64,000 nt of DNA from Vibrio algivorus (lineage in GTDB: Bacteria; Pseudomonadota; Gammaproteobacteria; Enterobacterales; Vibrionaceae): contig NZ_AP018678.1 of NCBI RefSeq assembly GCF_002218005.2, positions 186,001 through 250,000 on the forward strand. The letters are read 5' to 3'. The translations under genes were made by a program, and so were the position numbers. The notes under the pieces were generated by a model that made no database searches, was not told the DNA's origin, and saw only the letters and a list, made by a program, of their open reading frames with translations. This document shows positions 53,683 to 62,490 of this stretch, piece by piece (position 1 is the first letter of the stretch; each line of letters begins with the position of its first letter).

Positions 53683-54177
53683 TTAACTGATCCAAAGGCG
53701 AGCCAGTAAACCGATTGGTGAAGTAAAGCCCGTGGTAATGTGTTTTATTTCACCATTGCGAATAACAAAAATTGTCGGCGTGACATTAACCCCCCATTTC
53801 TGGCCTATTTGGCTATGAGGATCGTTAATGTTGGCAAAGTCCAATTGCTTATATTCAAAATATCGCTGCAGCTTGTGGGATTCTCCGGATGACAAAGAAA
53901 CGCCGACGGTAGGGTAGTAATCACTTACCCAGTTGACACTTGGTGTGACAAATTGACATACCGAACACCAACTCGCCCAGAAATACACCACCACAGGTTT
54001 TTGTTGGCTAAGTGCCTCAATATCGATCCATTGTTGATGGATATCTTGTGCCTTGAGATTGAAATTGGCTTGCGTTGGTACCGACTGGCTGCGCCACAGA
54101 TCGACCGCAACAGATACTACAATCAGTAAGACTAGATACTTAAATATTGCGATGAACTTTGACTTTAACGATTTCAT
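53683..54177 (-). CDS. scsD: Membrane-anchored thioredoxin-like protein (ScsD-like)
   Basis: The 164 residues show an N-terminal membrane helix (about 11-27) and a TlpA/ResA-type thioredoxin domain with active site WASWCSVC and the cis-proline region VTPTIFVI. The start overlaps the stop of the ScsB-like gene by four bases (ATGA). It is probably reduced by the ScsB-like protein and acts in the periplasm. Confidence 0.82.
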   Translation of the reverse strand: MKSLKSKFIAIFKYLVLLIVVSVAVDLWRSQSVPTQANFNLKAQDIHQQWIDIEALSQQKPVVVYFWASWCSVCQFVTPSVNWVSDYYPTVGVSLSSGESHKLQRYFEYKQLDFANINDPHSQIGQKWGVNVTPTIFVIRNGEIKHITTGFTSPIGLLARLWIS

Positions 54178-56294
54178 TGAGCCCCTCCCGATGCTTGAGC
54201 TAGGGCTTGCATCACATCGTCACTGGAGTAGATCACCGGCAAAGCAATACCTCGTGGCGCTTGTGGTCCGTAGACAATATTAAACGGCACGCCAAAACGA
54301 TTGTACGATTGTAAGTATTCACTCACTTGTGGATTAGGCACTGTCCAATCACCTTGCATACGGATAACTTTGTCTTGTTGCAATGCGTCATAAACCGGTT
54401 GTTGTAGCAGTACGCCGATCTTGTTGGCTTTACAGGTGATGCACCAATCTGCCGTCACATCAACAAACACTGTATTACCTATCGCGACTTGTTGTTTAAT
54501 TGTCTGAGTATCTAGCGGTTGCCAGCTTAATTCGGCTGGTAATGGTGAGCGCCAATAATCAGCCGTTAAGCTTGCGATGAAAAAAATGACCGATGAGGCA
54601 ATCAAAGCGATACAGCTAGTGATCGCCACTGAGCGTCCGCCAAACACCTGCACACTACGCCAAATCAGTAACAGTGAACCTAAGACGCTGATTGCCCATA
54701 AGAGTCCAGCCGATAGATGGGAAGAAAGTAAGCTAATTAGCCACACACAAGTCGACAGCATCATCAAACCAAAGAGGTTTTTAAGGCGATTCATCCATTT
54801 ACCCGGCTTGGGTAGTTTTAAGGCGAGTGAAGGGCGCAGCGCCACCAATAACCAAGGCAGTGCCATACCGATTCCTAGACCGGTAAAAATCAGAAATAAA
54901 GTTGCCCAAGAAGCGCCGAGAGCAAACGCCACTGCGGTACCAAGAAAGGGCGCAGAACAAGGTGTGGCTAATAAGGTGGCAAACATCCCTTGCATAAAGT
55001 GACCCGAATGCTTGTTGCTTCCCTTAGTTGCCATCCAAGTATTGACCGATGAAGGTAAACGTAATTCAAACAAACCAAGCATATTGGTACCAAAAATCGC
55101 CGTCACCAATACCATTAAGCCAAGGAAACCTGCGCTTTGAAATTGAATGCCCCAACCAATGGATTGACCAGACCATTTGAGTATCGCCAAGCTGGCGGCA
55201 ATTAACCAAAACGAGCTGATGATACCCGCTGCTGAGGCTAAAAACTGCATCCGTATTTGTGATTTCTGTTGGCGTTCGGCGCTTAATACTGAGGTAAGCT
55301 TCATACCTAACACTGGCAGTACACACGGCATCACATTAAGAATTAAGCCACCTAGTAAAGCAAATGCAAACATGGTTAATAATGATGAGCCAGTACTTGC
55401 TTCGCTTACACTTCCATCGGTTAATGCAATGGTTTGTTCGGCAATAAATTGTTTACCGACGATGGTGATTTGAATCGATTCGCCACTCAAATCCGGCTCG
55501 CCTAGCCAGTTAGAAACATCAAACCAAGCGGTTAACTGATTACCATCAATTGACAACCTAGGATGAGAAAAACTGCTGTCTGCAACCTTTTCTGCCTTAC
55601 CATCAATAAATAAGTCCGGTTGCTGCCAACCTTGTTGACTGGTGAGGGAAACTTGTAGCTTATTGCTCGCTGCATCCCATTTGGCTTGAGTCTCTGTCAA
55701 CATTGAGGAACCTTGCGGTACTAAGCTCATCGCTTGAGCATAGCGACGCATAGCATCTGGTTCGGCTTTTAACTCAGAGGCTGTGAAATTGAGTTCTAAC
55801 GGATAGTCGGTGATAACGCATACCGTTGAACAAGACGATAAGCTTAAATTGGCCTTAAAGGTGGCAGGTTGATGACGATTTGCGATTTTTATCGACAGTG
55901 GAAACACCACATCATGTTTGTAGCCGAGGGTTTCAATGCCTAAAACATCGAAACGCTGAGGATAAGGCCAGTGCCAATCTACCTGATTAATATTGCTTGA
56001 TGCTTGCCAATTAAGTTCCGGTGACACGCCACCTTCACCCGGAGAGCGCCAATAGGTTTTCCACTCATCGGCGAGCTTAACTTCAATAAAACCAGCGGCG
56101 TTATTGTTCTCATCAACCTGTCCGGTTAACACAAATTGCACCTCAACTGGTGGATGTTGTTCAGCCTTTATCCAGCCGGTGGTCGGCGGGGCCGCCATTA
56201 AATGGGCGCTAAATAATGCGCATAGCCCTAATAACCAAGCACTTAATCGAGAAAGCTTTGGCTGGAAGCATATGAATACAGTAAAAAATTGCAT
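54174..56294 (-). CDS. scsB: DsbD-family transmembrane electron transporter (ScsB-like)
   Basis: The 706 residues comprise a signal peptide, a periplasmic alpha domain with SSCSTVC, a core of about eight helices with the redox cysteines in NVMPCVLPVLGMKL and LATPCSAPFLGTA, and a C-terminal thioredoxin domain with ADWCITCKANK. It moves electrons from cytoplasmic thioredoxin to periplasmic partners such as the next two gene products. The long N-terminal domain and the scsC/scsD neighbours favour ScsB over housekeeping DsbD. The ATG at 56294 has TAGGAA; the nine-codon upstream extension is unlikely. Confidence 0.85.
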   Translation of the reverse strand: MQFFTVFICFQPKLSRLSAWLLGLCALFSAHLMAAPPTTGWIKAEQHPPVEVQFVLTGQVDENNNAAGFIEVKLADEWKTYWRSPGEGGVSPELNWQASSNINQVDWHWPYPQRFDVLGIETLGYKHDVVFPLSIKIANRHQPATFKANLSLSSCSTVCVITDYPLELNFTASELKAEPDAMRRYAQAMSLVPQGSSMLTETQAKWDAASNKLQVSLTSQQGWQQPDLFIDGKAEKVADSSFSHPRLSIDGNQLTAWFDVSNWLGEPDLSGESIQITIVGKQFIAEQTIALTDGSVSEASTGSSLLTMFAFALLGGLILNVMPCVLPVLGMKLTSVLSAERQQKSQIRMQFLASAAGIISSFWLIAASLAILKWSGQSIGWGIQFQSAGFLGLMVLVTAIFGTNMLGLFELRLPSSVNTWMATKGSNKHSGHFMQGMFATLLATPCSAPFLGTAVAFALGASWATLFLIFTGLGIGMALPWLLVALRPSLALKLPKPGKWMNRLKNLFGLMMLSTCVWLISLLSSHLSAGLLWAISVLGSLLLIWRSVQVFGGRSVAITSCIALIASSVIFFIASLTADYWRSPLPAELSWQPLDTQTIKQQVAIGNTVFVDVTADWCITCKANKIGVLLQQPVYDALQQDKVIRMQGDWTVPNPQVSEYLQSYNRFGVPFNIVYGPQAPRGIALPVIYSSDDVMQALAQASGGAQ

Positions 56295-56387
56295 TGGTAT
56301 TCCTAAAAATGAAAATAACAAGATACGGCTTCTAAAATACGGTCTCTTAATAAAAAGAGAATGATGAAAAGAGTTAGTCGTTATTAG

Positions 56388-56783
56388 TCATTCTTGGAAA
56401 GTACAAAGCTCCAAGTGACGTCGCCGTTTGGGAACGGGAGGTTTATGGAAGATTTGGTGGGATGTGAGGCTAAACCAAAGGAAAGCCGCAATCATTAAGC
56501 TCGGCAGTAGGTTACTAATGACCACACTGTCGAGTTGATGAAAATGAAATTGCAGCAGCTTTTCTGATAAATGGCATTCACTAGTGTTATTAGATTCAGC
56601 CTTTTCATTGCTGCTTAGTAAAGTTAATTCTTGAGTGTTGTTCGTTGGTTGAGAAGCTGACACTGAACAAGCTGCCGATAACACATTCATATTTTTCATC
56701 AGACACACCAAAATCACCCACAGCACAAGAATTAGCGCCCAGTGAGTTGAGTTAGATGTACGAAGATGATGCAGTGTTTTCAA
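56388..56783 (-). CDS. Small membrane protein upstream of scsB, unrecognised
   Basis: The 131-residue frame starts with TTG (AAGG six bases upstream); no ATG is in frame. It predicts two membrane helices (about 15-30 and 87-107), a periplasmic segment with cysteines (SAACSVS and SECH) and a basic tail (PKRRRHLELC). It occupies the place of scsA in the enterobacterial scsABCD operon, but I do not see clear sequence similarity. The metal-like Cys/His content fits a copper-related role only loosely. Confidence 0.6.
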   Translation of the reverse strand: MKTLHHLRTSNSTHWALILVLWVILVCLMKNMNVLSAACSVSASQPTNNTQELTLLSSNEKAESNNTSECHLSEKLLQFHFHQLDSVVISNLLPSLMIAAFLWFSLTSHQIFHKPPVPKRRRHLELCTFQE

Positions 56784-56904
56784 AGCATGCCTTTGTGAAT
56801 GATACTACCTAGCTACTATAGAAAGACAGATGATGATAGCTTGAGTTCGAATAGGCATCTTTTTGATTGTAACTAGGTGTGAATGTCTTTAACACAAACA
56901 ACAA

Positions 56905-56930
56905 AAAGCCCTCAACAAAGAGGGCTCGTT
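56905..56930 (-). terminator. yicC terminator
   Basis: AGCCCTC and GAGGGCT pair around AACAAA; on the minus strand TTTTTGTTGTTTG follows. Confidence 0.88.
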
Positions 56931-56953
56931 TGGTATTGATTTTATGCTATTGA

Positions 56954-57820
56954 TTACTCAATATTCTGGATCTGCTCACGCATCTGCTCAATCAATACTT
57001 TCAATTCCACACCCGATGCTGTCACATCGGTGCTGATCGACTTAGACGCAAGCGTATTGGCTTCACGGTTGAATTCTTGCATCATGAAATCCAGTTTACG
57101 ACCACATGCACCACCTTTTTTCATGATGTTAGTGGCTTCTTTGACATGAGAATCTAGGCGATCTAGCTCTTCTGCGACGTCTGATTTTTGCGCCAGTAGA
57201 ATCAGTTCTTGTTCAACCCGTGAGCTGTCGAGTTCAATTTTCGCTTCTTCAAATTTGTTGAGTAGGCGGTCGCGTTGCCATTGTAGGATCTCTGGCATGC
57301 GAGCGCGTACTTTGGCGGCTTCTGCCGTGATCGCTTCAAGGCGTTGGTCGATCAAGGCTTTCATGTTGGAACCTTCACGGCCACGCGCATCAATGAAATC
57401 GCTCATTGCTTCTTCAAACGCTTCAAGTAATTCTTTTTGGATGGTATCCATGTCTTGCTCTGGTGCTTCCATCACACCCGGCCAGTTCATCACTTGGAAT
57501 GGGTTGATACGAGACTCTTCACCGGTTAGAGACATCACTTGATTGGCCGCTTTGATCACTTGCTTGGCCAGATCTTCATTAATGTTAAGATCGCTTTGCG
57601 CTTTTGAGTTGGCTTCAAAACGTAGGTGACACTCCACTTTGCCGCGTGCTAAACGCTTACGAAAACGCTCACGTAAGATTGGCTCTAGGCCGCGAAATTG
57701 CTCTGGTAGGCGGAAGTACGTTTCTAGGTAACGTTGGTTGACACTGCGGATTTCCCACACTGCGTTGCCCCAATCAGATTTGATTTCTTTACGGGCATAA
57801 GCGGTCATGCTGTAGATCAT
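56954..57820 (-). CDS. yicC: YicC family endoribonuclease
   Basis: The 288 residues (E. coli 287) begin MIYSMTAYARKE and have the YicC N-terminal domain (VWEIRSVNQRYLETYFRLPE) and the C-terminal DUF1732 (GRKLDFMMQEFNREANTLASK). The E. coli protein has been reported to be a ribonuclease acting on the small RNA RyhB. It is divergent from rph, the arrangement conserved from enterobacteria to vibrios. Confidence 0.95.
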   Translation of the reverse strand: MIYSMTAYARKEIKSDWGNAVWEIRSVNQRYLETYFRLPEQFRGLEPILRERFRKRLARGKVECHLRFEANSKAQSDLNINEDLAKQVIKAANQVMSLTGEESRINPFQVMNWPGVMEAPEQDMDTIQKELLEAFEEAMSDFIDARGREGSNMKALIDQRLEAITAEAAKVRARMPEILQWQRDRLLNKFEEAKIELDSSRVEQELILLAQKSDVAEELDRLDSHVKEATNIMKKGGACGRKLDFMMQEFNREANTLASKSISTDVTASGVELKVLIEQMREQIQNIE

Positions 57821-57977
57821 TAGACTTTCCTAAAAGCGAGAATATGGATAATTTTCTGTCGCTCATGTTAGCACAAGTCATGGCGAAAATGAGTAAACTC
57901 GCAACGTCAAGATCGCTTTTTGATGGCAAGATCGTTATAATCGGCCCCCAATTCTATCGCTAATCAGGTATTTCTTT

Positions 57978-58706
57978 ATGTCTTCAAGTTTACGCCCAAA
58001 TGATCGCGCTGCTGATCAAGTTCGTCCTATTAAAATGACTCGTAACTATACGGCTTATGCTGAAGGTTCAGTATTGGTGGAATTTGGTAATACCAAAGTA
58101 TTGTGTAATGCCAGTGTTGAAGAAAAAGTACCAGGTTGGTTAAAAGGCCGAGGTAAAGGTTGGGTCACCGCTGAATACGGTATGTTGCCTCGTGCGACTC
58201 ATACGCGTAACCGTCGTGAAGCCGCCAGCGGTAAACAAGGCGGTCGTACTATGGAAATCCAACGTTTAATCGCGCGTAGTTTACGTGCTGTCGTCGATTT
58301 GGATGTACTAGGCGAAATGATGATCACGGTTGATTGTGATGTGATTCAAGCAGATGGCGGTACACGTACTGCCTCTATCTCGGGTGCAAGTGTGGCATTG
58401 GCCGATGCAATTCAATCACTAGTCGCTTCAGGTAAATTGAAAAAGAACCCAATGAAGTGTCATGTTGCCGCGGTTTCTGTGGGAATTTTAGGCGAGCATG
58501 CATTATGTGATTTAGAGTATGTAGAAGACTCTGCTGCCGATACCGATATGAACGTCGTAATGACCGAAGAAGGTAAGATGATTGAGGTTCAAGGTACCGC
58601 AGAAGGCGAAGCGTTTTCTCGTACAGAGTTGAACCAATTATTGGATTTAGCCGAAAAAGGCATCAACGATATTATCGCAGTCCAGAAAGCCACTCTGGCG
58701 GAATAG
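57978..58706 (+). CDS. rph: Ribonuclease PH
   Basis: RNase PH is a phosphate-dependent 3' exonuclease that trims tRNA precursors. The 242 residues show LRPNDRAADQVRPIKM, GWVTAEYGMLPRATHTRNRRE and DCDVIQADGGTRTASI. Unlike the frameshifted rph of E. coli K-12, this frame is intact to the family's C-terminus. It lies 138 bases before pyrE with an attenuator-like hairpin between. Confidence 0.97.
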   Translation: MSSSLRPNDRAADQVRPIKMTRNYTAYAEGSVLVEFGNTKVLCNASVEEKVPGWLKGRGKGWVTAEYGMLPRATHTRNRREAASGKQGGRTMEIQRLIARSLRAVVDLDVLGEMMITVDCDVIQADGGTRTASISGASVALADAIQSLVASGKLKKNPMKCHVAAVSVGILGEHALCDLEYVEDSAADTDMNVVMTEEGKMIEVQGTAEGEAFSRTELNQLLDLAEKGINDIIAVQKATLAE

Positions 58707-58710
58707 TTTG

Positions 58711-58744
58711 TTTTTATAGCTCCTCATTGAGGGGCTATTTTTTT
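58711..58744 (+). terminator. Attenuator-like terminator between rph and pyrE
   Basis: ATAGCTCCTC and GGGGCTAT pair around ATTGA and are followed by TTTTTTT. The hairpin begins 9 bases after the rph stop, and a T-rich run (TTTGTTTTTATAG) precedes it. In E. coli the same position holds the pyrimidine-sensitive attenuator of pyrE, where ribosomes finishing rph prevent termination. Confidence 0.8.
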
Positions 58745-58844
58745 GAGTATAGTTTGAGTCTGTTATGTTCATTACAGCTGAAATTGAAGATGAAACCCTC
58801 TAGTGACTAGAAACTAAGAACTAGAGATTAAATAGAGATATTTT

Positions 58845-59486
58845 ATGAAAGCATATCAACGTGAATTTATTGAGTTTGCCTTAGAAAAGGAAGTTCTGAA
58901 GTTTGGCGAGTTTACTTTAAAATCTGGCCGCATTAGCCCATATTTCTTTAATGCCGGTTTATTTAATACTGGACGTGATTTAGCTCGTTTAGGTCGTTTT
59001 TATGCTGCTGCTTTAGCGGATTCAGGCATTGAATTTGATGTGCTATTTGGCCCAGCTTATAAAGGTATCCCTATTGCAACGACGACCGCGGTAGCACTGG
59101 CGGATCATCATGAAATTGATACACCATACTGCTTTAACCGTAAAGAAGCGAAAGACCACGGTGAAGGTGGTAACTTAGTTGGTAATCCACTTGAAGGCCG
59201 TATTATGTTGGTCGATGATGTGATTACTGCAGGTACCGCGATTCGTGAGTCGATGGAAATCATTAAGGCTAATGGCGCTGATTTAGCTGGCGTATTGGTC
59301 GCGATTGACCGTCAAGAAAAAGGCAAAGGTGAATTGTCTGCGATTCAAGAAGTGGAGCGTGATTTCGGTTGCGCAGTCATTTCGATCATTAGCCTAGGTG
59401 ATCTGGTGACTTATCTTGAAGAAAAAGGTGATAACGCTCAGCAGTTAGAATCAGTAAAAGCTTATCGTGAGCAATACGGTATTTAA
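58845..59486 (+). CDS. pyrE: Orotate phosphoribosyltransferase
   Basis: PyrE makes orotidine 5'-phosphate from orotate and PRPP. The 213 residues (E. coli 213) show the PRPP-binding motif VDDVITAGTAI near 123-133 and the flexible loop with NRKEAKDHGEGG. It has GAGATA before the ATG and probably depends on read-through from rph. Confidence 0.98.
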   Translation: MKAYQREFIEFALEKEVLKFGEFTLKSGRISPYFFNAGLFNTGRDLARLGRFYAAALADSGIEFDVLFGPAYKGIPIATTTAVALADHHEIDTPYCFNRKEAKDHGEGGNLVGNPLEGRIMLVDDVITAGTAIRESMEIIKANGADLAGVLVAIDRQEKGKGELSAIQEVERDFGCAVISIISLGDLVTYLEEKGDNAQQLESVKAYREQYGI

Positions 59487-59561
59487 TTTTTTCAATTAAC
59501 ACTCTTAATCGATCTAACCCTGTGGCTATCTTAGTCATGGGGTTTATTTTTATTTACAGTG

Positions 59562-59579
59562 TGTAACTTTTTATATACA
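59562..59579. promoter_or_regulatory. Candidate TyrR box upstream of the aromatic permease
   Basis: TGTAACTTTTTATATACA matches TGTAAA-N6-TTTACA with two mismatches and correct spacing. It is 135 bases upstream of the permease start. TyrR control of tyrP and mtr is established in E. coli; here it is inference. Confidence 0.4.
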
Positions 59580-59713
59580 CCATAACAAAAACGTCATTTT
59601 AGGTAGATTTGCAGAATATTTAATCAATTTTGTATTTTGTAACCTCGATTTACTGCTAGAAACTGGGTAATGTGTCAGCTTAATATTCCGTAAAACAATA
59701 AAAGAAAAAGCAG

Positions 59714-60919
59714 ATGAGTAGTTCAAAGATTTTAGGCAGTACTTTGATTATTGCTGGCACGACAATAGGCGCAGGTATGTTGGCGTTGCCAATTGCTTCG
59801 GCAGGCTTAGGTTTTAGCACTTCTTTAATCATCATGATTGGTATGTGGGCCTTAATGGCGTATACCGCATTGCTGATGCTAGAGCTGCACCAACATGCCG
59901 ATTACGATGCCACTCTACACACGTTAGCGAAACAGTTTTTGGGTGACAAAGGTAAATGGGTTGCAACGTTTGCCATGTTGTTCCTTTTTTATGCGCTATG
60001 TGCAGCTTATATCGCTGGTGGCGGTGGTCAGTTTAATGCCAAGTTACATAATTGGTTTGCTATTGATGTTTCTAATGGTATTGGAACGCTGATTTTTACC
60101 ATTATTATTGCGGCGATTGTGACGTTTGGTACTCAATCAGTGGATCGGGTAAACCGCGTGCTATTCACCTGTAAATTGATTGCCATGGCGGTCATGCTGT
60201 TCTTCTTAACGCCTAATATTCAAGCGGTTCATCTACTTAATATGCCATTAGAAAAAGGCCTGATTATTGCTGCATTGCCAGTGATTTTTACCTCTTTCGG
60301 TTTTCACGGCAGTATCCCTGCGGTAGTTCGCTATTTAAATCTCGACATGAAAGCTTTGAAGAAGGTAATGGTTCTCGGTTCTTTATTGCCGCTAGTGGTT
60401 TATATTTTATGGCAGTTGGCCACGCTAGGGGTGGTTGACCAAGCGACATTATCTCAAGCCGGTGATGTAACGGCATTAGTCGGTACTTTATCTCAAGTGA
60501 TTCATAGCTCGGTTATTTCTCAAGTGGTCTCAGTGTTTGCTGATTTAGCATTAATTACTTCTTTCCTCGGGGTGAGTTTAGGGCTATTTGAATTTTTAGG
60601 CGACAGCTTGAATAAAAACCAAAGTAAAGGTGGCCGTGTTGTTATTGCGGTGGTGACCTTCTTGCCACCGCTGTGTTTTGCTTTGTTTTATCCACAAGGC
60701 TTTATCATGGCTCTAGGTTATGCGGCGATTGCATTGGCGATACTCGCTATTTTATTGCCGGTGACGATGGTGATGAAATCTCGTGCACAACACCAAGATA
60801 AACAAGACTTCACCGTCTCTGGTGGGACGCCAGCTCTAATGCTAACGCTAGCAGCTGGTGTGGTGATTATTGTAGTGCAGGTGATGATTAGTCTTGGAGT
60901 GTTGCCGGCGATAGGGTAA
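59714..60919 (+). CDS. tyrP: Aromatic amino acid permease (TyrP/Mtr family)
   Basis: The 401-residue protein has about eleven membrane helices and the family start LGSTLIIAGTTIGAGMLALP. FTSFGFHGSIPAVVRYLN and the SFLGVSLGLFEFLGDSL region follow. Members import tyrosine or tryptophan with protons. The length (E. coli TyrP 403, Mtr 414) suggests TyrP, but the substrate cannot be read reliably. Its stop is five bases before the heptamer array. Confidence 0.85.
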   Translation: MSSSKILGSTLIIAGTTIGAGMLALPIASAGLGFSTSLIIMIGMWALMAYTALLMLELHQHADYDATLHTLAKQFLGDKGKWVATFAMLFLFYALCAAYIAGGGGQFNAKLHNWFAIDVSNGIGTLIFTIIIAAIVTFGTQSVDRVNRVLFTCKLIAMAVMLFFLTPNIQAVHLLNMPLEKGLIIAALPVIFTSFGFHGSIPAVVRYLNLDMKALKKVMVLGSLLPLVVYILWQLATLGVVDQATLSQAGDVTALVGTLSQVIHSSVISQVVSVFADLALITSFLGVSLGLFEFLGDSLNKNQSKGGRVVIAVVTFLPPLCFALFYPQGFIMALGYAAIALAILAILLPVTMVMKSRAQHQDKQDFTVSGGTPALMLTLAAGVVIIVVQVMISLGVLPAIG

Positions 60920-60924
60920 ATTAG

Positions 60925-61029
60925 TTCCTAGTTCCTAGTTCCTAGTTCCTAGTTCCTAGTTCCTAGTTCCTAGTTCCTAGTTCCTAGTTCCTAGTTCCTA
61001 GTTCCTAGTTCCTAGTTCCTAGTTCCTAG
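60925..61029. repeat. 15 perfect tandem copies of TTCCTAG
   Basis: Exactly 105 bases consist of fifteen identical heptamers with no substitution, beginning five bases after the permease stop. There are no spacers, so it is not a CRISPR. Perfection suggests recent slippage expansion; the copy number is likely to vary between strains. Confidence 0.97.
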
Positions 61030-61196
61030 AAGAAGAATATAGGGGATTTACTCAAAGCGCGCCGAATCGTTAAGCTCATAATAGTTTACAGCGCGCGGCA
61101 TGAGATTCCCGCTCTCGCTAAGGCTCGTCTGGAATGATGTTTTTTCGGGCTAGTCACCTGTTTCGTGTAACAGCGAGTGTATTATTAAATGGTAAT
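61030..61196. other. Non-coding stretch with a degenerate inverted repeat
   Basis: CATGAGATTCCCG (61099 on) and CGTCTGGAATGATG (to about 61140) have partly complementary ends, resembling worn intergenic repeats. GCGCGC-rich bases precede it. No convincing reading frame exists on either strand. Confidence 0.4.
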
Positions 61197-61330
61197 CGTC
61201 ATCCTGAAAAGCGACGTAGGAGCGCAGTTCAGGATCTCCCAAAGCGTGCTGAGATTGGACTATTTCTTTGGTGAGTAATGTGCGGTAGGAGATCCTGAAC
61301 TACGTTCGTGCCTCACTATTCAGGATGACG
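61197..61330. repeat. 134-bp inverted repeat with CGTCATCCTGAA ends
   Basis: The ends CGTCATCCTGAA and TTCAGGATGACG are exact inverses, as are the inner AGTTCAGGATCTCC and GGAGATCCTGAACT. The centre (about 61242-61285) is unpaired. It lies between the permease and crp. From 61331 to about 61545 only worn short repeats (GCAGCGAAGCGAAACTAG near 61505) are seen. Confidence 0.8.
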
Positions 61331-61548
61331 GGGTTTATTTTTTGTATCCGCTTGTCTCTTTATCCTTGAGACTCGAAGCGCCCTAGGTTGTCGTGACAAC
61401 AATTCGCTGCAAAAATCATCACTACGTCAACGCTCACTTTGTTAGTTTAAATTTATGAGAACAGCACTTAAGATGATGCTTTCGATAATCTTTTCGCTTT
61501 TTCTAGCAGCGAAGCGAAACTAGGGACTAGCACCTAGAAACCTAACAA

Positions 61549-61586
61549 AAAAGCCACTGAACTTACCATTCAGTGGCTTTTGGTTT
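61549..61586 (-). terminator. crp terminator
   Basis: AAAGCCACTGAA and TTCAGTGGCTTT form a 12-bp stem around CTTACCA; the minus strand continues into TTTTTTG. Confidence 0.92.
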
Positions 61587-61615
61587 TCTTATACGACTCA
61601 ACGCGATGTAAAGGC

Positions 61616-62248
61616 TTAACGCGTTCCGTATACCACGATAGTTTTACCGTGTGCAGAAATCAGGTTCTGCTCTTCTAGCATCTTCAAGATACGGCCAACA
61701 GTTTCACGTGAACAGCCTACAATCTGACCGATCTCTTGACGAGTGATCTTGATTTGCATGCCATCTGGGTGAGTCATTGCATCGGGTTGTTTTGCTAGGT
61801 TAAGGAGTGTTTGAGCGATACGACCTGTTACGTCTAGGAATGCTAAGTCACCAACTTTTTGGCTAGTGATTTGCAAACGTTTTGCCATTTGGGCAGAAAG
61901 GCGCATCAAAATATCTGGGTTAACTTGGATAAGTTGACGGAATTTCTTAAATGAGATTTCTGCAACTTCACAAGGAGATTTTGCACGAACCCAAGCGGTG
62001 CGCTCTTGGTCTTCTTCAAAAAGACCTAATTCACCAATGAAGTCACCTTGGTTCAAGTAAGACAAGATCATCTCTTTGCCTTCTTCATCCTTGATTAATA
62101 CTGCCACAGACCCTTTAACAATGTAATACAGAGTTTCTGCTTTCTCACCAGCGTGGATCAAAGTACTTTTTGATGGGTACTTGTGAATATGACAGTGAGA
62201 TAGAAACCACTCTAATGTTGGATCTGTTTGAGGTTTACCTAGAACCAT
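61616..62248 (-). CDS. crp: cAMP receptor protein (catabolite activator)
   Basis: CRP binds cAMP and controls carbon use, competence and quorum sensing in vibrios. The 210 residues (E. coli 210) have the cAMP pocket (GELGLFEEDQERTAWVRAKS), the dimer helix and the HTH ITRQEIGQIVGCSRETVGRI. The sequence is almost unchanged from E. coli. A CRP site lies 194 bases upstream. Confidence 0.99.
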   Translation of the reverse strand: MVLGKPQTDPTLEWFLSHCHIHKYPSKSTLIHAGEKAETLYYIVKGSVAVLIKDEEGKEMILSYLNQGDFIGELGLFEEDQERTAWVRAKSPCEVAEISFKKFRQLIQVNPDILMRLSAQMAKRLQITSQKVGDLAFLDVTGRIAQTLLNLAKQPDAMTHPDGMQIKITRQEIGQIVGCSRETVGRILKMLEEQNLISAHGKTIVVYGTR

Positions 62249-62441
62249 AATTTGTTACTTCCTCTACAAGGCTTGCTCAGTTTTGAGTCATTCATCCTGA
62301 GACCGGCTAAACTGGTCAAATAGAATAGGTGTTAATTGTTATTGCTGCAAGTCGTGTTGCAGTTGTGCATTTATACTACCCCTTTCTAGGTCGGATTTCT
62401 TGACTTTGATCGGGTAACTATGGGGTTTTTCACCTTTAAAT

Positions 62442-62457
62442 TGTGTTCAGTGTCACA
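62442..62457. promoter_or_regulatory. CRP site between crp and prkB
   Basis: TGTGTTCAGTGTCACA matches TGTGA-N6-TCACA with a single mismatch. It is 194 bases upstream of crp and 34 bases beyond the prkB stop, so it most likely takes part in crp autoregulation. Confidence 0.7.
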
Positions 62458-62490
62458 GACTAGTCACTAAGTGTGTTCTGAGTAACACTT

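Noticed and set aside
54174..56294. Calling this gene housekeeping dsbD
   Set aside because: The longer periplasmic domain and the operon with scsC- and scsD-like genes fit ScsB better; dsbD usually neighbours other genes.
59638..59660. Second possible TyrR box (TGTAACCTCGATTTACTG)
   Set aside because: The half-sites are one base too close for the TGTAAA-N6-TTTACA geometry.
60925..61029. Tandem array considered as a CRISPR
   Set aside because: The units are 7 bases with no spacers and no cas genes are nearby.
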